A DNA stretch of 33,049 nt, taken from positions 1 through 33,049 of the forward strand of contig JBPBPY010000018.1 in assembly GCA_050954505.1 (NCBI GenBank), given 5' to 3'. Positions within the stretch are counted from its first letter, which is position 1. Each line of letters opens with the position of its first letter. Position numbers and translations under genes: made by a program. This DNA is from JAQGMO01 sp050954505. GTDB taxonomy: Bacteria; Pseudomonadota; Gammaproteobacteria; Burkholderiales; Burkholderiaceae_D. Under the pieces are notes generated by a model that was not told the DNA's origin, did no database searches, and was given only the letters and a program-made list of their open reading frames with translations. This document shows positions 23,836-31,619 of this stretch, piece by piece.

Positions 23836-24242
23836 TACCGCTGCCCCGTCATCATGGCGCGTATGCGCCTTTCCTGGGGACTGATTTCCGGCGCGGCCTT
23901 GGGTGCGGCGCGGCCAAGCGCGACGCGGAACAAGGCGGTTTGATTGAGGAGTGCTTCCAGTGCCTGCGCCGCGTCGGTCCAGTTGCCGGCATGCGGCAGC
24001 CACTGGGACAGCACCGCGGCGTCCGGTTCATCCGAAAAGCCCAGGCCAGCTTCATACTGCATGGCACTTTGGAAACCGACGCGCGCTGCATCGATCAACT
24101 GGGCATCGGTGGGAGCCGGGAACAAAATGACGCCGAGCTCGGCTCCGCTTCGACCAACGCGCAGGAAAACCGATTCGCCATCAATGGTGACAGGCGTTTC
24201 CAGGGGCAGTGTCTGCAGCCACGATTCGACGTCGTCACTCAT
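23835..24242 (-). CDS. hrpG: HrpG-like small T3S protein with chaperone-like fold
   Basis: A 135-residue protein in the position of P. syringae hrpG, between hrpF and the secretin gene. Its pattern (WLQTLPLETPVTIDGESVF, then ELGVILFPAP, WTDAAQALEALLNQTALFRV) resembles class I type III chaperones of the CesT group: alternating strands followed by a long C-terminal helix. It is acidic except for a basic tail. It starts two bases after the hrpF-like stop and its stop overlaps the secretin ATG, so all three are coupled. It should not be confused with the Xanthomonas regulator also called HrpG. The family match rests mainly on order, size and fold pattern, not on strong sequence identity. Confidence 0.65.
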   Translation of the reverse strand: MSDDVESWLQTLPLETPVTIDGESVFLRVGRSGAELGVILFPAPTDAQLIDAARVGFQSAMQYEAGLGFSDEPDAAVLSQWLPHAGNWTDAAQALEALLNQTALFRVALGRAAPKAAPEISPQERRIRAMMTGQR

Positions 24243-24244
24243 GG

Positions 24245-24487
24245 CTATTTGGTCTCGTTGAGAACGGTCTTGAGTGGCTTCTGAAGCAGGTTGAATTGCG
24301 CCGTCATGGCCGTGCGTGTGGTGGCCTGGGTCTGCATGAGCTTGGTGAATTCCTCCGGATCAGGCTGTTCGCCATTGGTCTGGCGACGGCTGAAATCATT
24401 GATCTTGTCGGAATTCTCGTCGAACTTCTTGGTCAGGTGGCGCATCGACTGCAGGACAGGATTGCTGCTTGAACTGTTGCTTGACAT
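24245..24487 (-). CDS. hrpF: HrpF-like small T3S protein (needle/pilus or its partner)
   Basis: An 80-residue protein, the first gene of the secretin operon. It opens with a Ser/Asn-rich segment (MSSNSSSSNPVLQSMRH) and ends in a helical stretch (FTKLMQTQATTRTAMTAQF, then LQKPLKTVLNETK). Size, order and helical pattern fit HrpF of Hrc-Hrp1 systems; it also resembles needle subunits, which are about 80 residues with two helices, and no separate pilin gene is seen in this window. GGAGG stands five bases before ATG 24487, and an hrp box ends 27 bases upstream. Which role it has cannot be settled from sequence. Confidence 0.65.
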   Translation of the reverse strand: MSSNSSSSNPVLQSMRHLTKKFDENSDKINDFSRRQTNGEQPDPEEFTKLMQTQATTRTAMTAQFNLLQKPLKTVLNETK

Positions 24488-24514
24488 GGTGACCTCCGAA
24501 TGAATGAATATTCA

Positions 24515-24543
24515 TAAGTGGTGACATAGGGCAATACAGTTCG
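24515..24543 (-). promoter_or_regulatory. Candidate hrp box of the hrpF-hrpG-sctC operon
   Basis: On the minus strand CGAACT (24543-24538), 16 bases, CCACTTA (24521-24515). It misses two of ten fixed HrpL positions but keeps the full -10 part and lies 27 bases before ATG 24487. P. syringae hrpF operons carry a hrp box in the same place. Confidence 0.5.
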
Positions 24544-24946
24544 ATATTTCTCAAAATAAATTTATTGCCACAGCGCCATGCGGCGCGCAGCCGATTTCCG
24601 CACCTTCCGGTATCGATGTCTTGATTCCTGCCGGTATTTTTTGCGTGACTCGATAGTAGGTGGATTGCATGGCTGTGCAGCCAGACTTTCGACAGTCGAG
24701 CCAGTTTGGTGGCCGTGACAGTTTGCGATTGCTGCCCGGAAGGCGGCGCAAACGCAAAAACCAATCGGCCTGGTTCCGTTGCACATTGCCGCCCCGGCGC
24801 ATCAGGCTTGCGGCCAAGCGCAACCCAGCGCAGTCCAGCAGCCCAGGCTGCAGCCTTGCGCTCCGACGCAACAGTGACGCTGGCGCGGGTATGCAATCGA
24901 ACAGAGGACGTGCCAGGGTCCCTGTCGAGCCCCCTCTGTCGCTGCC
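24544..24946. other. Gap between sctL and the hrpF-like gene
   Basis: About 400 bases without a gene I can support. Several open frames cross it on both strands, but none shows a Shine-Dalgarno with a recognisable product; their translations are rich in Arg and Cys, like antisense or off-frame reading. The AT-rich part near 24540-24570 belongs to the hrpF promoter. Confidence 0.4.
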
Positions 24947-25666
24947 TCAGGCCAGGCTTTGCGGCGCCTCTCCCGTGACGACCATGCCTTCGAGTTCTCC
25001 GGCAGCGGTTTGGCCGTGCTCTTCTGCATTGCCAGGCAAACTGGCATCGGCAAAGGCGCTGCGCAAGGCCGCCGCTGCAAATTCGAAGCCGGCCGACCAT
25101 TCACCGCTGTTGGCATCGACCCGGCAGGCACCCCGGGCGATCTTGGCATCGGCCTGCACTGCCCAGCGCGGCGCCGGCACCATGGCCTCGATGCTGGCCA
25201 GGTCATCGGGATGCACACGCAAGGCGGCGTCGACCAGCTTGAGTGGCACTTCCTCGAGCAAACGACGGTAGGCCGCCATGATGCGTTCCTCGGGCGTGGT
25301 TTCCAGCACCAGCCGATCGAACAATTCCTGCGCCAGCCGTACCACCAGCGGGCGGATGCCGTCACCGACCTTGGCCAGCGCATCGTCGAGCGTGGCAAAC
25401 AATTCGTCGGCCTGTTCCACCACCCTGACCTGGGCCGACTCGACGGCCTGTTCGCCAGCCATGCGGGCCTGCTCCAGTGTCTGTTCTGCTTCCTCGCTGG
25501 CCGCTGCCAGCAATGCCGCCTTTTGTTCCTGTGCTTCGACCTCGATGCGCGCGCACAGCGCGCGGGCCTCGGTGGTCAGAAACAGGCTGTGCGAAGGCAG
25601 CACGCCGTGCTGCGCACGCATGCGGCTGTCCATCTCGATGCTGGCCACGCAAAAATCATTCATCAT
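24947..25666 (-). CDS. sctL: T3S stator protein SctL (HrpE-like)
   Basis: A 239-residue cytoplasmic protein that holds and regulates the secretion ATPase. The N-terminal half is a long charged helix (CARIEVEAQEQKAALLAAAS, EAEQTLEQARMAGEQAVESA) and the C-terminal half is the FliH/HrpE-type globular part (LVVRLAQELFDRLVLETTPE, then YRRLLEEVPLKLVDAALRVH). ATG 25666 overlaps the sctK stop (ATGATG, with the sctK TGA inside); ATG 25663 is one codon in. AGGA lies six to nine bases upstream. It is fourth in the sctI-J-K-L operon, as hrpE is in P. syringae. Confidence 0.9.
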   Translation of the reverse strand: MMNDFCVASIEMDSRMRAQHGVLPSHSLFLTTEARALCARIEVEAQEQKAALLAAASEEAEQTLEQARMAGEQAVESAQVRVVEQADELFATLDDALAKVGDGIRPLVVRLAQELFDRLVLETTPEERIMAAYRRLLEEVPLKLVDAALRVHPDDLASIEAMVPAPRWAVQADAKIARGACRVDANSGEWSAGFEFAAAALRSAFADASLPGNAEEHGQTAAGELEGMVVTGEAPQSLA

Positions 25667-26418
25667 CGGATTCCTGTTGAATTCCTGTTTGCCGGAAAGG
25701 GTGCACTCTGGCGCATGGCGGCCGAGACCGGGTTGCGCGGCGCCGTCATGGCCTTGTCGAAGCTGCTGCCGCTGTTGTCGGCATCGAAGGTTTCTTCCTC
25801 GAGGGTGGCCTGGGCACGGTCGGTGCAAAGCTGCCAGCAACGCTGCGCACGCTTGATGGCGGCGGCACTGAGTTCGCCGGCGGGTCTGGCCGCAGCCGGC
25901 TGCAAGTCCAGTTCGCTGGCCGTCTCGATCGGCAACACATGGCGCAGGCGCGACCACATGCCGGCAAAGCCCGAGTCGAGCCAGGCCCTGATTTCAAGCA
26001 GCCCGCGTTGCAGCAGGCTGGCTCTGGTGCCGTCTGCCAGCGTGCCGCTGGCCAGCGACAGCAGCGGCTGCAGGGCTGCCACGCTCATGCACCAGCGCCG
26101 CTGTGCCGCGTCGAGTCCCTGCAATGCCTTGAGATCGTTTTCGCGCGCAGCCAGCAGGCCGGCAAACAGCGTGGCAACCTGTTCCAGCAAGGCTGCCTCG
26201 CCTATGGCCGCAGCTTGCCACAGCCCTTCGATCCGATTCGGGAAATCGGCCTGCACGCCGGCCTGCCGGCACCACATCGCATATCCATCGCGCCGTCCAA
26301 CCAGGCCTTGCGGCAGTGCCATGTCACCGGGCCACGGCTGCGCATATTCCCACGGCTCGAACCACCACTGGAGAAATTGCGGCGACAGTGGCGCGGTCTG
26401 GATCGCAGTGGTTTCCAT
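25663..26418 (-). CDS. sctK: T3S sorting-platform protein SctK (HrpD-like)
   Basis: A 251-residue cytoplasmic protein. SctK links the SctQ pods to the membrane ring and is poorly conserved in sequence. Identification rests on position directly between sctJ and sctL, length, and the family-like opening (FLQWWFEPWEYAQPWPGDMA) with a Trp/Pro-rich block followed by an all-helical body. ATG 26418 shares a base with the sctJ stop (TGATG), indicating coupling. The equivalent in P. syringae is hrpD. Confidence 0.75.
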   Translation of the reverse strand: METTAIQTAPLSPQFLQWWFEPWEYAQPWPGDMALPQGLVGRRDGYAMWCRQAGVQADFPNRIEGLWQAAAIGEAALLEQVATLFAGLLAARENDLKALQGLDAAQRRWCMSVAALQPLLSLASGTLADGTRASLLQRGLLEIRAWLDSGFAGMWSRLRHVLPIETASELDLQPAAARPAGELSAAAIKRAQRCWQLCTDRAQATLEEETFDADNSGSSFDKAMTAPRNPVSAAMRQSAPFPANRNSTGIR

Positions 26419-27386
26419 CAGGCCGCCTCGGCGCCTGCGGCAGCCTTGGCCTGCTCAATCAACAGCCTGGCCTTCTTCGCCTTCCGAGCTTTCTTGACCT
26501 TGGCACGCTGCTCCAGCAGGGCGGCAAAGCGCGGATTGCGCTTGGCCAGCAGGAACAAGCCCATGGCTGGACCGACCAGGGACAGGGCACCCAGTGCGAG
26601 CAGCGTCCACATCAGGGGACCAGCAGAATGCATGGCGACCATGAACGGTCCCACCGAAGACCACTGGATGGCAGCCGGCGCTTCCTCGCCCAGCATCATC
26701 ACGACCGAAACCTTGCTGCGGCCTTCATCGTTGGCCAGGCCGGGAATGCTGGATGCAACCAGGCGCCGGATGCGTGGCGTGACCACATCTTCATCCATCG
26801 GTGCACGGTACTTGACGAACACCGCAGCCGACGACGGCTGGATCGGTTCGCCCGGTGCAATGCGTTCGGGCAGCACCACGTGCACGCGTGCCGAGATCAC
26901 ATTGTCGAACTGGCGCAGGGTCGACTCGAGCTCTTCCGACAGGCCATGGATGTAGCGGATGCGCTCTTCCATCGGCGAGGAAATCATGCCCTGCTTCTTG
27001 AACACTTCGCCCAGGTTGGAAAGATTACGGCGCGGCAGGCCGGCCGCATTCATCGCTTCCGTGGCGCGGGAAATCTCTTCCTCCTTGACCACCAGGGTGA
27101 CGCCTTCCTTGTTTTTCTGCTTTTCCACTGCAATGCCGATACGCGTGAGCACGAGCACCATTTCATTGGCGTCGTTATCGGTCAGGCCGACCTGCAGGTT
27201 GGCCATCTTGGTGCAACCGCCCAGGACCAGCAGCAGGATCAGCAGGCCAAGCAGCAGACCCTGGCGCAGCCAGGAAAAGCCGGCTGGCGATGCCGCGCCG
27301 GGAATGGCACCCGCGCTGGCGGTGCTCATGCGTGGCGGTGCCGGGGCCCGTGGTGGTGGCTGAACAATAACGAGGGAATGAAGCAT
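26418..27386 (-). CDS. sctJ: T3S inner-ring lipoprotein SctJ (HrcJ)
   Basis: A 322-residue inner-membrane ring protein. A hydrophobic signal (LLLGLLILLLVLGGC) ends in the lipobox LGGC with the lipidated Cys58. The two periplasmic ring-building domains follow (ANEMVLVLTRIGIAVEKQ, then ISARVHVVLPERIAPGE and VFVKYRAPMDEDVVTPRIRR). One C-terminal membrane span (MWTLLALGALSLVGPAMGLF) precedes a short basic tail. The frame begins at ATG 27386, four bases after the sctI stop, but the first 19 residues are unlike a signal peptide; ATG 27329 (residue 20) is an alternative start. Confidence 0.95.
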   Translation of the reverse strand: MLHSLVIVQPPPRAPAPPRMSTASAGAIPGAASPAGFSWLRQGLLLGLLILLLVLGGCTKMANLQVGLTDNDANEMVLVLTRIGIAVEKQKNKEGVTLVVKEEEISRATEAMNAAGLPRRNLSNLGEVFKKQGMISSPMEERIRYIHGLSEELESTLRQFDNVISARVHVVLPERIAPGEPIQPSSAAVFVKYRAPMDEDVVTPRIRRLVASSIPGLANDEGRSKVSVVMMLGEEAPAAIQWSSVGPFMVAMHSAGPLMWTLLALGALSLVGPAMGLFLLAKRNPRFAALLEQRAKVKKARKAKKARLLIEQAKAAAGAEAA

Positions 27387-27390
27387 GATT

Positions 27391-27804
27391 TTACTGGAGC
27401 TTGGTCAGTGAATCGATGGACGTGCTGGCTTTGGCAACAACCTTGGAAATCGTCTGCACGCGCAGCTGATAGTCGTTCAAGGCCATCATGGCGCGCATGA
27501 GCTGCATCGAGTCGCCGCTGCTGGTGGCTTTCTCCAGCATCTTGGAGACCGACTTCTGGTCTTTCTGCACTTCGCTGGCCACGCCGGTCATCTTGCTGGC
27601 GATCTTGCTGGAGAGGGAGTCCGAATCGATGCCAGGCACGCCTGGTGCGCCGGCGTGGCTGCTTTGCTGACGCTCGAAGGCCGCGCGAAATGCTGCCGGA
27701 TCGCCGCCGCCGCCGCCGCTGCCTTCCAAGGAATCGATCTGCAGATTGGTGCTGCCACTCGACGATGGTCCCGTCAGATTTGGTGTGGGTGCTGTAGGGT
27801 TCAC
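27391..27804 (-). CDS. sctI: T3S inner-rod protein SctI (HrpB-like)
   Basis: A 137-residue protein that forms the rod joining export gate and needle. The first 55 residues are Pro/Gly/Ser-rich and disordered, including a GGGGG run. The C-terminus (LMRAMMALNDYQLRVQTIS, KVVAKASTSIDSLTKLQ) is the typical amphipathic helix of the family. It starts with GTG 27804, with AGGAG seven bases upstream. It opens the sctI-J-K-L operon and is preceded by an hrp box, as hrpB follows the HrpL promoter region in P. syringae. Confidence 0.9.
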   Translation of the reverse strand: MNPTAPTPNLTGPSSSGSTNLQIDSLEGSGGGGGDPAAFRAAFERQQSSHAGAPGVPGIDSDSLSSKIASKMTGVASEVQKDQKSVSKMLEKATSSGDSMQLMRAMMALNDYQLRVQTISKVVAKASTSIDSLTKLQ

Positions 27805-27900
27805 GTGAGCTCCTGTCGACTGTTTTTAGGCGAAATGTTTTGGCAAGAAAATGCGGTTGATGGCGGGACCCAAACTTTACGTCCTGTCCATCTGTATAGA

Positions 27901-27928
27901 TGAGTGGTCCCAGGCAGACCAACGTTCC
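27901..27928 (-). promoter_or_regulatory. hrp box (HrpL promoter) of the sctI-J-K-L operon
   Basis: On the minus strand GGAACG (27928-27923), 15 bases, CCACTCA (27907-27901). This matches the HrpL consensus at 9 of 10 fixed positions and ends 96 bases before GTG 27804. Confidence 0.6.
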
Positions 27929-27988
27929 ATTTCTCAGTGTAAATATTTGCTTGTCATTTTGGTCACGAATGGCGGCGCCACGCCGTTT

Positions 27989-28612
27989 CTATTGCATGTC
28001 GATGCAGTGCAGGCCACCACAGCCGAGCGGGTTCGATGGGTCGCAAAAGCCATCGCTGCCGCAGCGCCGCTCGCAGGCCGCGCGCGAAGCCGGCAGGCTT
28101 TTGTCGAGCACCGGCCTGGCTGGGTAGTCGATGCGCGCAGCCAGCTGTGTTGCGCCGTGCTTCAAGGCCAGATGGGCGCTGCGGTCGCCAACGCCGTTGA
28201 TGACATTGCTTTCGCGTTCGTCGTCGTCGAAGGCAAACAATGCACCGAGCCCGGCATCACCCTCCTCGTCTGCGCCATGCCTGGAATGCCGGCTGCGCTT
28301 GCGCCGCTCCGGCATCAGGCCGCCATCACCGCGCAGGCCTTCTTCAGCGGGCATGGCGCCAGCGGTGCCGGCGCGGCCTATCCTGGACTGCAGCACAGCC
28401 GTGCGGGTGCTGGTGACATCATGATCGGCCGGTGCAGCAGACGTCTCGTCTTCGGCCGGGTCGATCAAGGGATCGGCCAGCGGCGACTTCGACGGCGCCG
28501 AGGCGGTCTTCGCCGGCACCGGCACGCGTGCTGGCGCCACCGGCGCCGAGTACGATGCAGTGGGCAGGCTGGCCGGATCAACCGGCAGCGCAATGTCAGG
28601 GCGTTTCAACAA
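27989..28612 (-). CDS. Hypothetical T3S-cluster protein with Cys-rich C-terminus
   Basis: A 207-residue protein of no family I recognise. It lies where P. syringae has hrpA and hrpZ, between sctU and the sctI operon. It starts with TTG 28612, 19 bases after the sctU stop, with AGGAG ten bases upstream. Residues 1-60 are Pro/Ala-rich and disordered; 85-130 are charged (RRKRSRHSRHGADEEGD); the last 30 hold five Cys (ACERRC, GFC, GC, LHC) in a pattern that could bind metal or form disulfides. No signal peptide is present. It could be a secreted T3S substrate or an assembly factor. An antisense frame also spans the region, so the call is moderate. Confidence 0.5.
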   Translation of the reverse strand: MLKRPDIALPVDPASLPTASYSAPVAPARVPVPAKTASAPSKSPLADPLIDPAEDETSAAPADHDVTSTRTAVLQSRIGRAGTAGAMPAEEGLRGDGGLMPERRKRSRHSRHGADEEGDAGLGALFAFDDDERESNVINGVGDRSAHLALKHGATQLAARIDYPARPVLDKSLPASRAACERRCGSDGFCDPSNPLGCGGLHCIDMQ

Positions 28613-28631
28613 GCGGCATCTCCTGCAGTGG

Positions 28632-29738
28632 TCACGGTTGCGCCGACTGCGGCGGCAGTCCGTGGCTTTCGAGTTCGACCTCGCGGCCGATATCGTTCTG
28701 GGCGATGAGTTCCTGGATCACCGCATACACCAGCGCCACCGATTCATAACTCGACTTCGGGATGACTTCATCGGCTTTTGCCGTGGCATACAGCGTGCGC
28801 GCCAGCCACACATGGCGAATCACCGGGATGCCGAACTGGCGCGCGCGGGCAATCATCGCCGCGGCGGTTTCATCCTTGCCCTTGGCCAGCACCACCGGCA
28901 CCATGTTCTGCGCCGGGTCGTAGAACATCGCCACGGCAAAGTGGGTCGGGTTGACCACCACCGCATTGGCTTCTTCGGTGCGCGAGGCCGGCGCTTCATT
29001 GGCCCACTGGTGCGCCAGCTGCTTGCGCTGGCCCTTGACCATCGGATCGCCTTCGGACTCCTTGTGTTCGCGCTTGATTTCTTCCATGTCCATCATCAGC
29101 TGCTTCTTGTGGAAATGCTTCTGGATGATCAGGTCGAGGGCGCCAAGCAGGAAGCACAGCACCACGATGACATTGAAGATATTCTTGAGCACGATGTTGA
29201 ACGCATGGACGATGTCTTCCGGGGTGCCGCCGGCCAGCGTGATGATGGTGGGCAGCTGGTTGCGCACCAGGATGTAGACGATGTAGCCGATCATGGCCAC
29301 CTTGAACAGCGTGTTGAGCAGCTCGACCAGCTTCTTTTTCGAAAACAGCTGCTTGGCGCCGTTCACCGGATTGAGCTTGTCGATATTCGGCGTCAGCGAT
29401 TCGAACGACACCAGCACGCCGAACTGGCCCCAGTTGGCCGCCACGGCCACCAGGATGCAGACCACGAAGCAGATGCAAAATACCAGCAGCAGCAGCAAGC
29501 CCGCTGATGTGGTGACCGTGTCGACCGCTTCGGAGAACGGCTTGCCGATACGGGAAAAACTCAGTGCGAACAGCGAGTTGATGGCTTGCCGCCACAATGG
29601 TTCGGTACCGAAAGCCATGTACGCCACCACCACCAGCGTGGCCAGCTTGGCCAGATCGCGGCTGACCGCGATCTGGCCCTTGTCGCGCGCATCCTCGATC
29701 TTTTTATCGGTAGGTTCTTCGTTCTTGTCGTCGCTCAA
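28632..29738 (-). CDS. sctU: T3S export-gate switch protein SctU (HrcU)
   Basis: A 368-residue membrane protein that controls the switch from early to late substrates. It has the basic N-terminus typical of the FlhB/SctU family (EEPTDKKIEDARDKGQIAVS), four membrane spans between about 28 and 205, and a cytoplasmic autoprotease domain with the NPTH cleavage site (263-266, in VVVNPTHFAVAMFYD). The product cuts itself between Asn263 and Pro264. It starts with TTG 29738; GAGGAG stands nine bases upstream. It lies 62 bases after sctT in the sctQ-R-S-T-U operon. Confidence 0.97.
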   Translation of the reverse strand: MSDDKNEEPTDKKIEDARDKGQIAVSRDLAKLATLVVVAYMAFGTEPLWRQAINSLFALSFSRIGKPFSEAVDTVTTSAGLLLLLVFCICFVVCILVAVAANWGQFGVLVSFESLTPNIDKLNPVNGAKQLFSKKKLVELLNTLFKVAMIGYIVYILVRNQLPTIITLAGGTPEDIVHAFNIVLKNIFNVIVVLCFLLGALDLIIQKHFHKKQLMMDMEEIKREHKESEGDPMVKGQRKQLAHQWANEAPASRTEEANAVVVNPTHFAVAMFYDPAQNMVPVVLAKGKDETAAAMIARARQFGIPVIRHVWLARTLYATAKADEVIPKSSYESVALVYAVIQELIAQNDIGREVELESHGLPPQSAQP

Positions 29739-29800
29739 GGCGATTACTCCTCAATGGCTGGTGCAAACGCAAAAGCGGGTTGACATGGTGGCCAGCGGCG

Positions 29801-30598
29801 CTAACGCGCACCAGCGTTGAGCAATGCCGGCACCAGGTCAAGCAGGCGGGTAAAGTCGCCCGTGACGTAATGTGCCAGCGTGGGCCAGTACAGCAGCAGG
29901 ATCAGCATGCCGGTGATGCTCTTGATGGGCGCCGAGGCAAACGAGACCTGCAGATTGGAGGCGAATACGCCGATGATGGCAAAGCCGAATTCAATCAGGA
30001 TCAGCGGCATGATCACCGGCGCACCGTAGACCATGATGTAGAAGAACAGGTCGCCGAAACGCTTGACGAGCACATCCAGATGGCCCAGCTCGAACGGCGG
30101 CGTGAGCATGTAGGCTGGCCAGGTGCCATAGCTTTCGATGAGGATGCGCGCCAGTGCCAGGAACAGGCCGGCCTGGATCATGATCAGCACCACAGCCTGG
30201 ATCAGCATGGCGCCGACGGCGCTGGCATCCTTGTCGACGCCGGCATTGTTGGCCTGGATCTGGATCGGCGAGCGCTGGCTGTCGAAGATCGAGCCCACCG
30301 ACTGCACCACCCAGATCGGGATCGACATCATGATGCCCAGCATCATGCCCAGCAAGGCTTCCTTGAAGATCAGCATGCCGCACATGAGGAAGTCCGGCGG
30401 CGTGGCCTGGACAAAATAAAAAGTCGGCACGATGGCCGGAATGGCGATCGCCATGGCAGCGGTGTTCTTGGCCATGCCTGTAAGGACCTGCATGCCAAAG
30501 CCGGGCAGGATGACCAGGCACACCAGCACCCGCGGGGTGATGATGGCCAGCGCCAACATGGCCGACTGGATGTCGAGCAGGACTGCGTTATTGATCAT
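29801..30598 (-). CDS. sctT: T3S export-gate protein SctT (HrcT)
   Basis: A 265-residue inner-membrane protein of the FliR/SctT family, part of the SctR-S-T gate through which substrates enter. Many hydrophobic helices are visible (MLALAIITPRVLVCLVILPG, GAMLIQAVVLIMIQAGLFLA, VIMPLILIEFGFAIIGVFA). The open frame runs upstream to 30874, but that extension is off-frame reading of sctS. ATG 30598 gives the normal family length and lies 48 bases after the sctS stop. Confidence 0.95.
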   Translation of the reverse strand: MINNAVLLDIQSAMLALAIITPRVLVCLVILPGFGMQVLTGMAKNTAAMAIAIPAIVPTFYFVQATPPDFLMCGMLIFKEALLGMMLGIMMSIPIWVVQSVGSIFDSQRSPIQIQANNAGVDKDASAVGAMLIQAVVLIMIQAGLFLALARILIESYGTWPAYMLTPPFELGHLDVLVKRFGDLFFYIMVYGAPVIMPLILIEFGFAIIGVFASNLQVSFASAPIKSITGMLILLLYWPTLAHYVTGDFTRLLDLVPALLNAGAR

Positions 30599-30645
30599 GG
30601 ACGCCGCCAGCCACGGTTGCCTGGCCCGGCACCAGCCAGGGACAT

Positions 30646-30909
30646 TCAGCGCGCGACATTCGGAATCATGGTGAACGACAGCTCGGTGAGCTGGATCAGC
30701 TGCACGCCGATCCAGCGTCCCATGCCAGCCAGCGTGACGGCCACGGCCACCAGCTTGACCACGTACGGCAGCGTCTGGTCCTGGATCTGCGTGATGGCCT
30801 GGATCAGCGAGACGATCAAGCCGCAGCCGGTGGCAATGATCAGCGGCGGCGCCGAGAGCATGATGGTGAGCCACAGGCCCTGCTGGAAATAAGTGATGGT
30901 ATCGCCCAT
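30646..30909 (-). CDS. sctS: T3S export-gate protein SctS (HrcS)
   Basis: An 87-residue protein with the two-helix hairpin of the FliQ/SctS family (LWLTIMLSAPPLIIATGCG, then VVKLVAVAVTLAGMGRWIG) and the conserved loop IQAITQIQDQTLPYV. GGAG stands nine bases before ATG 30909. It sits between sctR and sctT in the standard order. Confidence 0.96.
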   Translation of the reverse strand: MGDTITYFQQGLWLTIMLSAPPLIIATGCGLIVSLIQAITQIQDQTLPYVVKLVAVAVTLAGMGRWIGVQLIQLTELSFTMIPNVAR

Positions 30910-30962
30910 GGCTACGGCTCCGGATTCATTCGAGGTTGAGATACGAGGTCACGCGGATGGGG

Positions 30963-31619
30963 TCAGACATAGGAAACCGCCAGCGCGTTGAGCAGCTTGG
31001 CCCAGCCACTGACGAGGGTAAACAGCAGCAGCTTGAGCGGAATCGTGATCGTGGTCGGACTGACCTGCTGCATGCCCAGTGCCATGAGCAGGTTCGACAC
31101 CAGCAGATCGATGACCACGAAGGGGATGTAGATCAGAAAGCCGATCTCGTAGCCGGCCTGCAGTTCCGAGACCACGAATGCCGGGATCAGGATCAGGATG
31201 TCCGACGTACTGGCATCCTTGGCCTGTTCCGGCGGCCAGAGTTTTTTGGCCGAGGCGAGAAACAGTTCACGCTGGTCGGGATTGCTGAACTTCATCATGA
31301 AGGTGCGCATCGGCTCGAACGCTTCCTGTGCCCTGCCCATCAGCGGCAGCTTGGAAGCGGGCGAACCGGCAACTTCGAAGGACATCGCCCGTGCGCCGAT
31401 ATCCTTGACGGTTGGCGCCATGATGAAGACGGTCAGTGCCAGCGAGATGCCGTAGATGGCCAGCGTCGGAGGCACCTGCTGGACGCCGATTGCATTGCGC
31501 AGCACCAGCAAAACCATGGAGATCTTCAGGAACGACGTCGTTGTCACGACCAGCAGCGGCACCAGCGACATGACCGCCAGCATGATCGAAAAAGAGACAA
31601 CATCGTATTGATTGTTCAT
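30963..31619 (-). CDS. sctR: T3S export-gate protein SctR (HrcR)
   Basis: A 218-residue inner-membrane protein of the FliP/SctR family, the five-copy core of the export gate. Family blocks are clear: VVTTTSFLKISMVLLVLRNA, IGVQQVPPTLAIYGISLALT, ILIPAFVVSELQAGYEIGF, LIYIPFVVIDLLVSNLLMAL. ATG 31619 overlaps the sctQ stop (ATGA) and has GGAG nine bases upstream; the longer frame to 31709 is off-frame reading of sctQ. Confidence 0.97.
   Translation of the reverse strand: MNNQYDVVSFSIMLAVMSLVPLLVVTTTSFLKISMVLLVLRNAIGVQQVPPTLAIYGISLALTVFIMAPTVKDIGARAMSFEVAGSPASKLPLMGRAQEAFEPMRTFMMKFSNPDQRELFLASAKKLWPPEQAKDASTSDILILIPAFVVSELQAGYEIGFLIYIPFVVIDLLVSNLLMALGMQQVSPTTITIPLKLLLFTLVSGWAKLLNALAVSYV

Noticed and set aside
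22177..23943. 588-codon plus-strand frame
   Set aside because: It is the antisense shadow of the secretin gene, caused by its high third-position GC.
24959..26497. 512-codon plus-strand frame
   Set aside because: Antisense to sctL and sctK; translation has no recognisable domain.
29780..30892. 370-codon plus-strand frame
   Set aside because: Antisense to sctT and sctS; the His/Gln/Asp-rich translation is typical of an antisense reading of membrane-protein genes.
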